Assembly (NCBI GenBank): GCA_963402885.1
Contig: OY727102.1
Coordinates: 14,260,001-14,324,000, forward strand
Length of the DNA: 64,000 nucleotides
Reading direction: 5' to 3'
DNA from: Antedon bifida
Taxonomy: Eukaryota; Echinodermata; Crinoidea; Comatulida; Antedonidae
The first letter of the stretch is position 1; every line of letters starts with the position of its first letter. Both the position numbers and the translations under genes were made by a program. The notes below the pieces were generated by a model that searched no databases, was not told the DNA's origin, and was given only the letters and a program-made list of their open reading frames with translations. Shown here piece after piece: positions 25,230-36,865 of this stretch.

Positions 25230-26040
25230 CTATGGGCCTGTTTCTGCTGCAACTGCTCAAAATACGGTATAAAAATATGGTATAAAATACGGTATTTTTT
25301 ATACCGTATTTTTTAGTACCCCGTTTCTGCTAACAATACTTCTTGGGTGGTCGTGTTAAATTTCATCCTTTTTACCCAAATTTCCATTCATTTATTTGGT
25401 CGATAATTAAAAGTCACAATAAAGGAAGTTACGCCTCACTTTCAACAGGCTAGCCCTAGTGATCGTAATGGGGACAAGTAATTCGTTCCCTCCCCGAGTT
25501 ATTGTCTTTTGCAATGTTGTACTGCTTTCGCAGGCTCTTCAGCTTTGAGTTTACTTGCTTTGGAGACAAGTCTATTCCGTACTCCTGCTTTATTTTTTTT
25601 AGAAATGTCTTTATAGACGTGGTTGTCCCTTTTATTACCTTTTAGTTGGCCGGACATTTAGCTTCCCCTCCCCCTCCCTCCCCACACAGATTTATATAGT
25701 AAATACTGTGACGTCCTCGCTCCACATTTTCGCCGAATATATCTATACACGTGTGTTAAACAGCTGACAGAAAATAAAAACACGATGTTGACCTCATGTC
25801 GCAGGTAAAAAAATATACAGTATTTTTTATTGGCAGCAGAAAAGGGTACAAAAAATACGGTATAAATTTGTAAATACCGTATTTTATCCACAAATTTTGT
25901 GGGGAAAATACGGTATACAAAATACGGTATTTTTTTTATAAGCGCAGTTTCTGCTGCCAAAAAAATACGGTATAAATACGGTATTCAAAAAATACCGTAT
26001 AAAATACGGTATTTTCTTGGCAGCAGAAACAGGGCCTATG
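25230..26040 (-). mobile_element. Family B element B2, inverted copy
   Basis: The 801 bp element (25235-26035) is flanked by the 5 bp duplication CTATG (25230-25234, 26036-26040). Its ends are ggcctgtttctgctgc and the complement of gccctgtttctgctgcc. On the minus strand it parallels B1 throughout, including subterminal aatacggtatt clusters. Its ATG-initiated remnant encodes MSGQLKGNKRDNHVYKDISK and continues to a stop after about 52 codons; the second half of the Myb/SANT-like domain is deleted. Two reading frames on the minus strand here (100 and 69 codons) are mostly terminal repeat and not genes. Confidence 0.8.
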
Positions 26041-27041
26041 AGGTCCAGAACCGACCCCCTTAAATTTGTATAACTTTGAGATAGAATTTGTTGTTTTATA
26101 TGAAGTCAGCCTCAGGTACATGGCTATTGCATTTAAAAAGATCAAAAAATCTTGTTTTTGTGTTCATTTAGAAAGCACATCCTTTCATGTGGAAAGCACA
26201 TTCCTTTTTTCTATAGAACCCGAAGAACTTTTAGATCCACCCCAGCCTTATGCACTTAACAGTTACAGCTACCACTGCACACGGAATGATCCCTTTCCTT
26301 CCATGTGTGTGCATGCTTTTCCTTTACTAAATTGTTTAGTTTTTCTCGATCTTGATTCCATGTTCTGTGACTTGTTTGAATGTATTCATTCGTATATACA
26401 GTAAGTACTGTATTCATTTTTATTAACCTGTCTAGGGCAACCCTGCCACAACATTTTTATCTGTTTGGGATTCTGGATTTGTCCATTTCAATCTGTACTT
26501 GCTGTTGTGTGTCTAATTGATTTTGGGAAATGACATAGTTACATTAACCAACATTGCTCAAGGTTCAATTAGCCCTTTCTGTATGTACATGACAACTACA
26601 GAGTTCCTATCAGGATAGTACTGTACACACTGTGGATGATACCCTATCCTTTTGTACTACGTTTTTCCTTTACAACAATTCATGTCCACCAGATCACATC
26701 TTAGCATGATGATTTGATCGGCAAGGGGAAATTAGACAGTTCTGCACTTAGGTTTGTAAACTTTAAATAATCTAATTAAGCATTTTTCTTATTGAAATTC
26801 AATTTCCTTATGATAATAGGAATTATATCATTCTAGATCAACAACTTTTTTTTCTTCTAATGTCAATATAGTTCAAGAAATTTGTGATTGTGCCAAGAAA
26901 TCAATCATTACAGACAAAAAATGGCTACTGTAAGCCTCGGAATTTGTTCAAGCTAAAATATACCCTTGGCAAATTGAATGTTTTGTTTATAATTTGGGAG
27001 TTTTTGTATTGCAAGGCTTTCCCCTAATAGTGACAAGAATT
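26041..27041. other. Unassigned stretch, no gene seen
   Basis: A 112-codon plus frame (26066-26404) runs out of the end of B2 and is Phe/Leu/Ser rich with no domain. I treat it as chance. The word gaaagcaca...tcctttc is duplicated at 26170-26215. Confidence 0.4.
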
Positions 27042-27186
27042 TAAAGCTCTGTCTACACTATCAAACTTTATGTGACAAAAAAATATGATATGCTCATATC
27101 ACTACCATATTTGGGCATATCACTGCCATATTTAGGCACATCACACTTTTTTGTAAAACTATAGTTTGATAGAGTAGATAGCTTAA
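27042..27186. mobile_element. Family A MITE, copy A5
   Basis: A 139 bp element (27045-27183) with TAA at both flanks and the family A left end agctctgtctacactatcaa. The right end has lost a few bases of complementarity. The middle carries the phrase cac(t/a)(a/g)ccatatttgggcatat duplicated with changes. Confidence 0.8.
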
Positions 27187-27579
27187 TACCCTTTTGTTCT
27201 TCCTTGTCCTATAGCTGTTTTATTATAATAAAAAATAAAAACAACAAGGAGAAACTGATATATTTGTAAAAATATAGTGTTAAATCTCTTCAAAATAATA
27301 ATAATTTTGAAATAAATAAAATGCAAGACACGTTTAGTTGCTATGGCAGGTACAAAGAACAAACCATACCACATGTAACTGAATAAACCCCAAAAGTTTG
27401 CCAGGATATCTTTGTCTTTTTCATATAGGAAAGAGGAAGAGCAGGGAATCTTTTCTTTGCATCCAAAATGGATTTACCAAATTTATCCTAACAGGGATTA
27501 TACAGTACATGAGCTCTCCATTTAAATATTGTTTTTAATATTTAAATAGTATAATTAATACGGACAACTGGCGATCAAA

Positions 27580-27790
27580 TTATGTTAATTCACTGTGGGC
27601 ATACAGGTGTATTGGGACGTGTTTCCTTGCTTCCCGCTTCAACACAGTTTGATGGTTTCTAGGTCCAGACGACGACTGACGCCGCATTGATTGACCTGAC
27701 CTACTTAGGTCGTCGGTCTCAATTGCCGCAAATCGAAAGCACCCTATAGTGTGTGGCTCTGTACTTTCAGTTAGTCGCTCTGACATGTAG
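27580..27790 (-). other. Possible host exon, unrecognised 68-residue frame
   Basis: On the minus strand an ATG at 27786 opens 68 codons (MSERLTESTEPHTIGCFRFA...), rich in Ser, Arg and Thr and with much more even base use than the surrounding DNA. A GT resembling a splice donor (cacct|gtatgc) lies near 27610, so the true coding part may stop before the in-frame TAA. I recognise no domain. It could be a first exon of a host gene, a decayed transposon piece, or chance. Confidence 0.2.
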
Positions 27791-28928
27791 GAACATAATT
27801 GTCATGGCTTATTGCCAATAGTACCCCAGATCAGGTATCAAATGTTGTCCCCCATGCTTAAACCGTGCCACGTACAGCTTGACAATCAAACACCTTGTTT
27901 AATCCGAAACCCTATAAATTACGTATTAAATTATGTTTGAAAAGTTAACTTTGGATTTTTAACTGATAAATAGTTTGAAGAAATTAATACATTAAACACG
28001 CATGAATCAAGGAAATTGTATTTGACTTAGACTTCTGTAACCAGAGGAGAAATGTTCTAATCGTTCTCTCAACATCAAAAAGAGTAGGAAGCGTTAAGCT
28101 TAGTAGGGTTAATTCCACATTTAACCTTGTTCTCTGATTGGCTAATCATGTATTTTTATAGCCTAGAGAAATTAGAGCAAAACTTGTACATTGGTTATAG
28201 CTGTTAATTTGATATCCTTTATTTCGGTTTATAATTTGAAATAGTTGTAACCATCATTAATGATTATCAAACGACCTTGATGATTATCTGTTTTCAAAGG
28301 GATTTAAACAGCCTGAAACATAGAAAATTTAGTTTTGGTTTTGGTAGGTGATTTGACAATGTGTTTATGTTCTTTTATGCGAGACCTAATACCAAAGAAT
28401 GAAACTACTGTTCCTCTGTTATTTCCAGTAATGAGGTGTGAAGCTAATAATATAACATCACTGACCATTACATCCCAATTCTAAAGTTTCTTACTAAATA
28501 GACCTACTTTTCATAGCGTTTTAGCTTTTTTGCCTGTTGGTTACAACTTTTTGTTGGGCATGTCACAAACAGTTTTATGGTATGTCTTGTGGTCTGTACA
28601 CTAATTGTAAATAAATTTAATATTTGTCCAGTTTTTATTACTTTGGCCTTTGTGGTAGACCCATCATTACTGGTAATTTCTTTGATTTGTGTTTTATCTA
28701 CCACACATATAAAATGATCTGTATAATTCAGAAACAAAGAATTATATTTATAGATTTGATAAGAATATTTAATTAATATGTTGAATCATATGATCTGTTT
28801 CAAAGTTGTTTTCCTAATGTAAACAGAAAAAAAAGTGAACAAACTATTAGAAGCTAAACCTTAATTATTAGATATTTAAGCTTTTTATTTTTAGTGGAGA
28901 AGAATTATAGTCCCAAATGTCATTAAGT
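27791..28928. other. AT-rich stretch, no gene seen
   Basis: No repeat family or coding frame is recognised. The 77-codon minus frame at 28504-28737 lacks motifs. Confidence 0.4.
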
Positions 28929-29010
28929 TTAAGCTCTATCTACACTATCAAACTACACTAAAAAAGTGTGATGTGCCCACATTTGATAGTAATATGACAT
29001 GACAACATGA
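28929..29010 (+). mobile_element. Family A MITE A6, truncated by minisatellite
   Basis: It begins with TTA then agctctatctacactatcaa and the family core gtgtgatgtgcccac, and is lost at about 29010, where a TTAGGG-like minisatellite begins. No right terminus is found beyond the array. Confidence 0.7.
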
Positions 29011-29345
29011 CATATGTTAGGGTTAGGATTAGTGTTAGGGTTAGGATTAGTGTTAAAGTTAGGATTAGTGTTAAGGTTATGATTAGTCAAGGTTTGGATT
29101 AATGATAAGGTTTGGATTAGTGTTGGAGTTAGGATTAGTGTTGGAGTTTGGATTATTGCTAAGGTTTGGATTAGTGTTGGAGTTAGGATTAGTGTTAAGG
29201 TTAGGATTAGTGTTGAGGTTAGGATTAGTGTTGGAGTTAGGATTAGTGTTAAGGTTTGGATTAGTGTTGAGGTTAGGATTAGTGTTAAGGTTTGGATTAG
29301 TGTTAGGATTTTGATTAGTGTTAGGATTTGGATTAGTGTTAATGC
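29011..29345. repeat. 18 bp NPN-coding minisatellite
   Basis: Roughly 18 units of an 18 bp repeat, consensus g(t)taggattagtgttgga with variants tttgg for taggg and aagg for gagg. The first units include gttagggttagg, which resembles telomeric TTAGGG but is degenerate. As 18 is a multiple of 3, one minus-strand frame stays open as Asn-Pro-Asn-x-Asn-Thr repeats (29083-29424), and a plus frame as LGLVLRFG. I regard both as consequences of the repeat and not proteins. Confidence 0.85.
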
Positions 29346-30055
29346 TCGTGTCTGAACATTTATACTCTGATTGGTGTTTTAGCCCAGGTTTTAGGAGGAA
29401 TGTCATCAGAGGGATTTGAACCAAATGTTTTAATAAATCTGTGAATTTTCATTTCCACCTAAAGTACTTATAAAATGCTTTCTCAGTGTACCTCCTATCT
29501 CCTTTTTCTTAAGCCACATGATGCCCTATGACCTTTTAAAAATGCCAGCCTTCATCAATTTGATGACATAATTGGTGAGTGTAATTTCAACACCTTACAA
29601 CTTGTAAGCCTCCACATTACCAGCTGGTAAACATTATAATTGACAGCTTTGTGGTATGTTTAAAACATTAAATATGGTATATCCCATTGCATACAGGTGA
29701 TTTATGCCTCAAGGGGATTATTATGTTGACCTGAGATGTTCAAGGGGTTAGTTAACAATGGCTTTTTGGGGATTTGAAAGTGCACGTATTCTGCCCTAGC
29801 GGTAGGCTTTTGAAATGTCTACTACTGTACTAGCTGTTTCCAAAAATAACACAAAAATATTGTTTATTGTATAATACAGTTAGGTTTAATATGAAATTAA
29901 TTATCTTCCAACTTTCTCTCTTATTAGCTCTTTCTTAAAAGTAAAGATTTGTTATTGCATTGGATAATTTGAAACCTCACCAAGAGAAATTGTATTGCCT
30001 CATAGCGATATTTTTTGTCTTTAAATGTTTCGTCATTTAAAATTAAGGAGATATT
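29346..30055. other. Unassigned stretch, no gene seen
   Basis: Ordinary AT-rich sequence with no recognised repeat or frame. Confidence 0.35.
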
Positions 30056-30059
30056 ATGA

Positions 30060-30215
30060 TAAGTGAACCCATGCTTTGGGACACCCCTATTCAGGAAAAT
30101 ACCTATTTAGGTACACTTTCCTGTGAAAAAACGAGGAGAAATATTGTTTCACTGCATTCAACCCTCATTAAGGAGACACATATCGAGGGCACATTTTGGC
30201 GGGTCTAACGTATAT
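30060..30215. repeat. Family I repeat copy
   Basis: It contains ctttgggacacccctattca, ggtacactttcctgtgaaaa, attaaggagacaca and tttggcgggtctaacg. Similar words occur in the same order at 45.78 kb and 50.1 kb. Confidence 0.5.
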
Positions 30216-31224
30216 GATAATATGGAATGCACTTATCCATTTTTTTTCTCTTTCTAGATTATTTAGAATATAGATAAACCTTTACCCTATTCAAAATCCA
30301 TTAAGATTATTTAAATTTGTTCCATATTTGGTCATCATCTTGATAATAGTTATTATTTTAATCTTATTTTGATCTTTTAGTAAGTAAAGGTATTTCATTC
30401 CATCTAGATATGTTGATTACTATTTAATCTACCTCATCTAGGGTTAGAATTTGATTAAAATCAGATGTCAGTAATTAATGACACAAAAGAAAGAACTTGA
30501 ATTATGTAGTCTCTTTAACAGGCTGGGATAATAATCTCAGGTGACAAATTTGGAAGGAATTTTGAAGAGGTACAAGCTATAAAATGTGTGAAAATAAACA
30601 ATTCTTCAGAATCAATCATCAGGAACTGACTACTGGAAAGTTTGTGGGGAAACAAGCTGCTTGTTAACCCCAAATAAAATACCTATCACAACAAATAGCT
30701 ACTGAGAAACTGCATTTATTGATGGATTGTAACAATAATCGACATACAATCCCTAAAAACAAGTTCTATTATACAGTACCAAGGAACAGGGTTACTCTAA
30801 ATACAGACATTGAACACTGAGAATTCAAAGTTTATATTATATTTGAAAATTAAATTATCTTTGCATTTAATATTTACACCATGATAATAATAGATTCATA
30901 TTTATTTTTGAGCTTTATAAAGTTAGAAGCACAGCAAAGCCTGAAGTGTAGTTTCCACTAGAGATGCAACGTAAGAAAATGCCCTTCCAACAATAGTGTT
31001 GAAATCAAATATCCCTGGTTGCTTACATTATGTGTACATACACACAACAACCATCATCCCACCCCTCCTAAGGTCCCAAACGTTGCTAATGACCTGGACT
31101 GAGAAAGTTAAACTAAGAGAAGACTTATTGTCCATCTGCAGAAGAAAGTTTTGAATCTCTACTAATTTTATGACTGTGGTTTATGAAATTGTAGTCATAT
31201 TTACTCATTTATTAAAAAATAAGT
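30216..31224. other. AT-rich stretch, no gene seen
   Basis: No recognised repeat family, RNA or coding frame. Confidence 0.35.
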
Positions 31225-31500
31225 TTAAAGATGTATTGTTCCCCCAAATACCTGAAATAAATTTAGAATAATAAAATCAGACTTTGAATAGGCCATTTTG
31301 CAGTTATTCACTTCTGTAGAAAAAAAAATCAACAAAAATAATTATTTCACTTATAAAACGGCAAAAGAAACGGTAACCAAAAACCAGACTGAGTCTGACA
31401 GACAAGATTTAGGTTTTTTTCAGTTTTTGGTCAAAGTGAATAACTATTATGTGACACTAAAATTTTAAAAAAAATATTTTATAAGGGGGACAATCTTTAA
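31225..31500 (-). mobile_element. Family L TTAA element, complete copy
   Basis: A 268 bp element (31229-31496) flanked by TTAA on both sides, with ends agatgtattgttccccc and the complement of agattgtcccccttat. Older relatives lie in direct orientation to its complement at about 2725 and 4585. It is non-coding. As with family C, the TTAA duplication points to piggyBac or Kolobok machinery, but the termini differ from family C. Confidence 0.75.
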
Positions 31501-31793
31501 ACAAAATTGTTGTTGAATAGCCAATTTTAATCACCTAACACATAATAATTATTATTTAAAAAAATTTATTATAATAATTTTTGAAAATGTCTTTTGAACT
31601 ATAAAATATAGGCCTATGTCTATTTATTTAAAATATTTTATACCTATCCAAATTATAGACGGTACTCTTTTACTAAATTTTATTTAGTCAAATTGTCTTG
31701 TATAGTGAAATCATTATTTTTGTACAGTGTATATAAAATAAAATGTTGAGCAAAAAGTGTAAGAAAAAATTATTACTTTATAGTTTGCGCGAT
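31501..31793. other. AT-rich stretch
   Basis: Very AT-rich, no features recognised. Confidence 0.3.
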
Positions 31794-31827
31794 CTTAAAC
31801 CATGGAGGTATACCTCCATGCTTAAAC
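31794..31827. repeat. Perfect 20 bp palindrome between 7 bp direct repeats
   Basis: catggaggtatacctccatg (31801-31820) is fully self-complementary and is bracketed exactly by cttaaac at 31794-31800 and 31821-31827. The arrangement looks like a minimal insertion with a target duplication, or a strong cruciform or dyad protein-binding site. Confidence 0.85.
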
Positions 31828-32925
31828 TAATCATAAGTTGTGGTTTCTACCAAGTACCATAGCTTGGATCGAACTTTAATACCTCTTGGATACCACCTGC
31901 ACATAATCAACTGATCTCGGATGCCATTAAGGAAATGCTAAGTTAAACTTAAGAATTACTTGTCATAGTCTCAAGTTTATGAAACTAAAATCTCGCACAC
32001 CAGAAAATAAAATAGGAACAAATCTTTTCAATGTCGGTCAATGGTAAGAAAATGTCAAGCTAAGCAAAAGATATTTTATTCAGTAACTTTAACTTATATA
32101 TTGAGAATGCCGTTTAGAGTATTTCTAAATATCATTATTTCACAAGAAAATTTGGTAACTTATTCAATCCCAACTAGTTTTCGAAGCAGAAAAAAGCCCA
32201 AGGAAGTAAAAAAACAACAGAAAACGATCCTTATTACATTTTGACTGTGTTAATAAACTTGATCAATTAGCACATTGAAAATGAATTGATTGAGGAAAGG
32301 TATAAACAGAAGTATTACTCATTTCATACTTAAGGATTTTTTGTCCATTTTCATTGCCACCCACATAGACTTAAGTATAAAAAGATGATCATTTTCCAAT
32401 TATTCCAACATCTTATATTGAAAGCTAACTGCTGTTTACATTTTCCTATTTGGGGCATTTCATTTCAACAACTTGTTTAGACGTTAATTTATAATACATA
32501 TTAATTTTATTTTAAACTAATGTTTTAAGTTGATAACATTTACTTGCTTAGAATGTTTGTATTGTCTGCTGCCCTCTATATCATTATTAGAACCCATAAT
32601 AGGTGTGCAATGTTAAAAAATGTCTGCAGCGGGTTTGAAATGGTAAGAAACTTGAAAGTGTCTTTGTTAAACATGAAAGTTACAACAATTTTCATAGGAT
32701 ATCCAATAGATATTGGGAAGAAAAACTAATATAATATAAAATTGGAGCAAAATTATTTATCTAATACAATGAGGAGCTAATTAATCATCCGCAATTAGCT
32801 GTATTATTTTATCATTTAATACCAACCGTGTACCTTTCTTTTTGTCATTAAACTTTGTATTGAAATTATATAACAACAATTTAATTGTTAGAATTTAGTT
32901 GTAATTAGGCCCTGTAAGCATCCCT
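31828..32925. other. AT-rich stretch, no gene seen
   Basis: The word tctgctgccctctata recurs here at 32563-32578 (see findings). No coding frame is accepted. Confidence 0.35.
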
Positions 32926-32928
32926 AAA

Positions 32929-33060
32929 GCTTGGTTCCCACAAAGACGCAACACAAGGAAGTGAGTTGACTATGCAGTGTGAATAATCTATCACTTGTGA
33001 TTGGTCGAATCCCTTACGTTACATTACGTTGTTGTGTTGCGTCTATAGTAGGAACCAAGC
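32929..33060. mobile_element. Family K MITE, single copy
   Basis: A 132 bp element with inverted ends gcttggttcccac...gacgcaacac and gtgttgcgtctatagtagga then accaagc. The repeat covers about 25 bp with a 2-3 bp indel. The target duplication is not clear (taaa/atta). No second copy is seen in this window. Confidence 0.65.
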
Positions 33061-33860
33061 ATTACAGGTAGCTTCCACCAATAAATTAATAGAAATTGGG
33101 AAGCGAAATAGAATACCTTTTGCAGCTACAGATTTTTAATGTCAATTAAAATTATTGGCTCAAGATTCAACTTGAAAACAATTCGTAACTATATAAATAG
33201 TGTTGAGTTATTATGAACGTAATATGTCAATTAAAAGGACTAACAAAGTTGAAATTAATAAGAGGATATTTGATACTCATTTGATGAGCGCCAACAGTGT
33301 CTAGCCATGAACAAACAAATATAAGAAGTCAATCATTAAATGTTTGTTTTGATTGATTTATTCAAATTGAATGAAAATGAATTTGTTTGTTTTACAAATC
33401 TGCAAGATTCAAGTATGATTATTTACCCTATGACTTCTCAGAATCTTCAAGTGCCAAGTCAACAAAATAACAATGTTTGTAAACCTTGGACCTGCTTTTA
33501 TTACTTAAGAGTTCTCAATTTGCTATAATGAATTTCAATTAATTTAATTAATTTTAATGGTCTTGATGGATAATTTCAGTAGTAAATACAAAACTTGGTA
33601 GTCTGATGGTTTATCGTGAAACATTCAGGTAATCTGCATAGTGTATATGGTTGCGAAAGAGATCCACAAATTTAGTCTTTTATTGTGCGTATTATTCATT
33701 TGACCATAACGATCAGGTTTCTCGGTATATAGTACCTCCATTTATATACATTAATCCATAATTTGATTGACTTTTCATAGTATCGTATTGTGTACTCTAC
33801 TCTTGTTTGCTTGTTTCTGATCAATTTTTCTTAGGTGTTACCAAAAAAACTTGCCCTAAG
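33061..33860. other. AT-rich stretch, no gene seen
   Basis: No recognised repeat or coding frame. Confidence 0.35.
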
Positions 33861-33955
33861 TACAGTTGGCTCTCCCAATACCGGACTCTCTGAAAACCGA
33901 AAACTCTCCCAAACGTTTCTTAAGGTCCAAAAGTTCCATAGAAAGCAAAAAAATA
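33861..33955 (+). repeat. Family M repeat, copy 2
   Basis: tacagttggctctcccaata, then ccggactctctgaaaaccg and cgtttcttaaggtccaa, pairs with 15770-15960. It is truncated on the right. Confidence 0.45.
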
Positions 33956-34645
33956 GTAAGTTTATAAAATTTTTATACTGGGAAAAATGTTCAAAGAAAA
34001 TATAATTTTAGCAAAAATCATCTTCATGAAGGTAGTTGTTTCTGTTTGAGGAAATAATAGTAAATAACAATTCATTAGAGGGCGGAAACATGTTACTTAT
34101 GTTAATTATTGTACCACTACGATACCTTTATTTTCATAAATTGTTAACAGATTTCCCAGAGAACACCTTCTTTAATTATTTAAAGTATAATGATTTCTTA
34201 AAAAAGAAAAGAATTCGAAGCAATGACAGATAGTAGTGAGTCTATTGTATTACCATAATAGGGATATAATAACTACAATATGCCTACACATAAATAGGAT
34301 ATAATTCTATATAATTTATATATTTGTTCTCTTCCCTTTCACTCTCAGTACAGTTTTGTCAACTAACTGAATGCTCGGCAGTTTCTAAACTTGATTGATT
34401 TTTAGCGGATTATATTGTCAACTTTTTCAAGTTCTTAAAAGTACTTTTTTTTTATAGTTTACGTTTGGTTTCCTGAATATGAGATTGAGGGATTTAAATG
34501 TTATTTTTATTCAAAGAATAAACTCTGTATGCAACTGATAATGAGTGAAACCTGAATTTGTGGCTTTTCTTTTAAAGGATACAGATTGAAGTTTTATCCA
34601 AATGTTACTAGATATGTTCCATTTTATCACCTACCTTTGTTCCTC
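33956..34645. other. AT-rich stretch, no gene seen
   Basis: No recognised repeat or coding frame. Confidence 0.35.
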
Positions 34646-34799
34646 TAAAGCTTTTTCTACACTATCAAACTTTATGTGACAAAAAAATGTGATGTGCCCA
34701 TATGGACATGATGATGTCATATCAGTACCATATTTGGGGCATATTACTACCATATTTGGGTACATCACACTTTTTTTTGTCAGTGTAGACAGAGCTTAA
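34646..34799. mobile_element. Family A MITE, copy A7
   Basis: A 148 bp element (34649-34796) with a perfect TAA duplication. The left end has a small change (agctttttctacactatcaa), and the right end lost the catcaaac part but keeps gtgtagacagagct. The middle has two tandem copies of the (ac)taccatatttggg word. Confidence 0.8.
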
Positions 34800-35825
34800 C
34801 AAACCATTACTGTTATTGCCATGTTTCCGTACTAAAGTCTTAAATTCTTGCGCATTTTTTCTTTGTTGCATCCTCCTTGGACGGACTCCCACTTTTTGTC
34901 AAACATTCATCAACTTTCAATTCTTTTAAATTAATTAAAAACTTATCTGTTCAGCAAAGGATCTACAATCCGTCTTTTGAATTGCTGCAATATAAATGTT
35001 ATATTATATTTACAGTATTATTATATTATTATTATTACTATGCAACACTTTCAATCAAAGCCCTCCCATTTCCATGTATGTATATGGATTGTTTCTGCTC
35101 CCATGTAATATGTAAGCCCCCATACAGTATATTATGTTTTTTCTTTATAATGTGTATAACTGTATTTTTGGCAGCAGAAAAATGGTACAAATACTAATTG
35201 TTTTTTTCCCCTTTTTTTCTAAATTCTGTTGCTTAGATAATGTGAATATGGTAAAACCTTTTTTATTTTTTCACATTACTAACAAAAATTACGGTAGATC
35301 ACATGGATATGTCTCGGTGAGATTAGGAAAAATGTATATGCCATAAAACTATAAAACGTGGGATGAACCGAATCATCCTCTTTCCTGTATTGGATTATGT
35401 CAAATCTCCGGATATGAAATGATAGCAGTACTACTCGTCATGATAACTTACAGTATAAATAACTTGTTAATGATGATAGCTTGGCACTTGATGAATATGA
35501 CCTGAAAATGGATTTAGAATAATTTAAACATTTCCTATGTAGTATACTGAATTATTCATGTCATAATATGTTTTAAAATTTATTTAAATGTCTTGCTTTC
35601 ATTTAATACAAGTTGATTTTGTTACATTCATTTATTTTTCATGTCCAACAAGTACATTACATACAATAATAAACAATATTAAACAATATTTAAAAAATTC
35701 TAGGCTAAGCCAGCAGCTCAAACAAATTAAATTTTCGTAAACTCGAGCAAGCTTCTGTTAACTTACCTTTTCAATTATTTTTATTATTTATTGATGCATT
35801 TAATAATATAGATTTGACAAGGATT
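34800..35825. other. AT-rich stretch, no gene seen
   Basis: Overlapping frames of 106 and 70 codons (34877-35346) are hydrophobic, Tyr/Phe-rich and unrecognised. A stray ggcagcagaaaaatggtac at 35170 resembles a family B end without the rest of the element. Confidence 0.35.
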
Positions 35826-35990
35826 GAGACACTCTAAATTGCCTGGTGATACACTATAAATTAATCAATTCATAAACAGTTAAGATAAGAAATCTGTAAG
35901 AATGAGAGGAAAGCTGCCTCAACTGGATTCGAACCTGGAACCCTCTTCTTGATATAGACATCTTACCATTATACCACTGGAGCTTTCATG
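35826..35990 (-). mobile_element. tRNA-headed SINE (same family as 51.65 kb)
   Basis: On the minus strand it has A box TGGTATAATGG (35966-35976) and B box GGTTCGAATCC (35925-35935). The cloverleaf does not close at the acceptor stem, so it is not a working tRNA. Its upstream word catgaaagc, its downstream cttacagattt and its later ggcaatttagag all match the SINE at 51645-51840, which defines one family with a tRNA-unrelated body. Confidence 0.7.
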
Positions 35991-36754
35991 GTATGGTTCA
36001 AATTAATACCCTTTAACAATGCTTCGTGACTTGGTATAGTGGAAATTACATAGGTCTGTCATTTTTTAATTTTTTATTAGCTATGTATTTGTAGCGTTTA
36101 AACTTAAAAAACCTAAAAGTTTATGGTGTAAAAATAATAGTCCCAATCAAACAAACCAAAATGAAAGTAGTTTATTTTACACTTTAATTTGATTTGCTTT
36201 TTTTATGATTCTTTTTTCTTCTATTTGTACCAAAATTGTTTCAAGCTTCAATGTTTTCCTTTGTTAATTTTAAGTTTCCTCAATTCAGACTGAGCATTCC
36301 TTTAAGTGTGTTCTTTATAATCATGTACTCAGACTAAAGTGTACATTCTTATTAGACAAGTGTTCCAATATAATAACTTAAAGATGACAGTTAAAAAAAC
36401 ATTAGTGGGCTCTTGATGACTCATTTTTTAATTCAGACACAAAGAAAAATTGTCTTTGTCTTTGGATTTCAAATTTATTAACAACCTACGCACATGGCTT
36501 ATGTTATTATGCAAATTAATTCATTATATGTAAATTACCATTTTTAAATCATTATACTAAATACTATTGAAATATTTACTAAATATCATTTAATGATGTA
36601 TAATAATGTTTATTAGTAAATTCTTTTGTTAGGACGTCCTTTAATTGTACGCTTACTACTGTACAATATTTGTGTTGTCCTTAGTTTTTTTGTGAGTGGA
36701 GAGATTACTTTACCATGGGTTAGGTCATGGAGCAACAATTTTATTTTCTCCATG
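35991..36754. other. AT-rich stretch, no gene seen
   Basis: Nothing recognised apart from AT-rich sequence. Frames of 61-82 codons starting at 36626-36696 run into a family J copy. Confidence 0.35.
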
Positions 36755-36865
36755 GTTAAGGGTCTTTCACACCTGTTCCAGCACGGTTCTGGTCCGGCGC
36801 TGGCAAATCAAATCAAATTTTCAATTTCACGCCACTATGCGCATATCGATTGGTGCATTGATATT
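36755..36865 (+). repeat. Family J repeat, partial copy
   Basis: It starts gttaagggtctttcacacct and continues with gttctggtccggcgctgg and ttttcaatttcacgccacta. The opening matches 38805 (aaagggtctttcataactgc). The right end is not found. Confidence 0.45.

Noticed and set aside
26066..26404. 112-codon plus frame next to element B2
   Set aside because: It starts within sequence adjoining the transposon and is a Phe/Ser/Leu-rich chance frame with no motif.
29011..29060. True telomere end
   Set aside because: The TTAGGG-like words are degenerate, few and internal, and pass into an 18 bp repeat.
29083..29424. Asn-Pro-Asn repeat protein
   Set aside because: An 18 bp minisatellite keeps any stop-free frame open. 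No signal, domain or splice context was found.
35917..35990. Functional tRNA on the minus strand
   Set aside because: The A and B boxes are good, but the acceptor and T stems do not pair. It is the head of a SINE with a partner at 51.65 kb.
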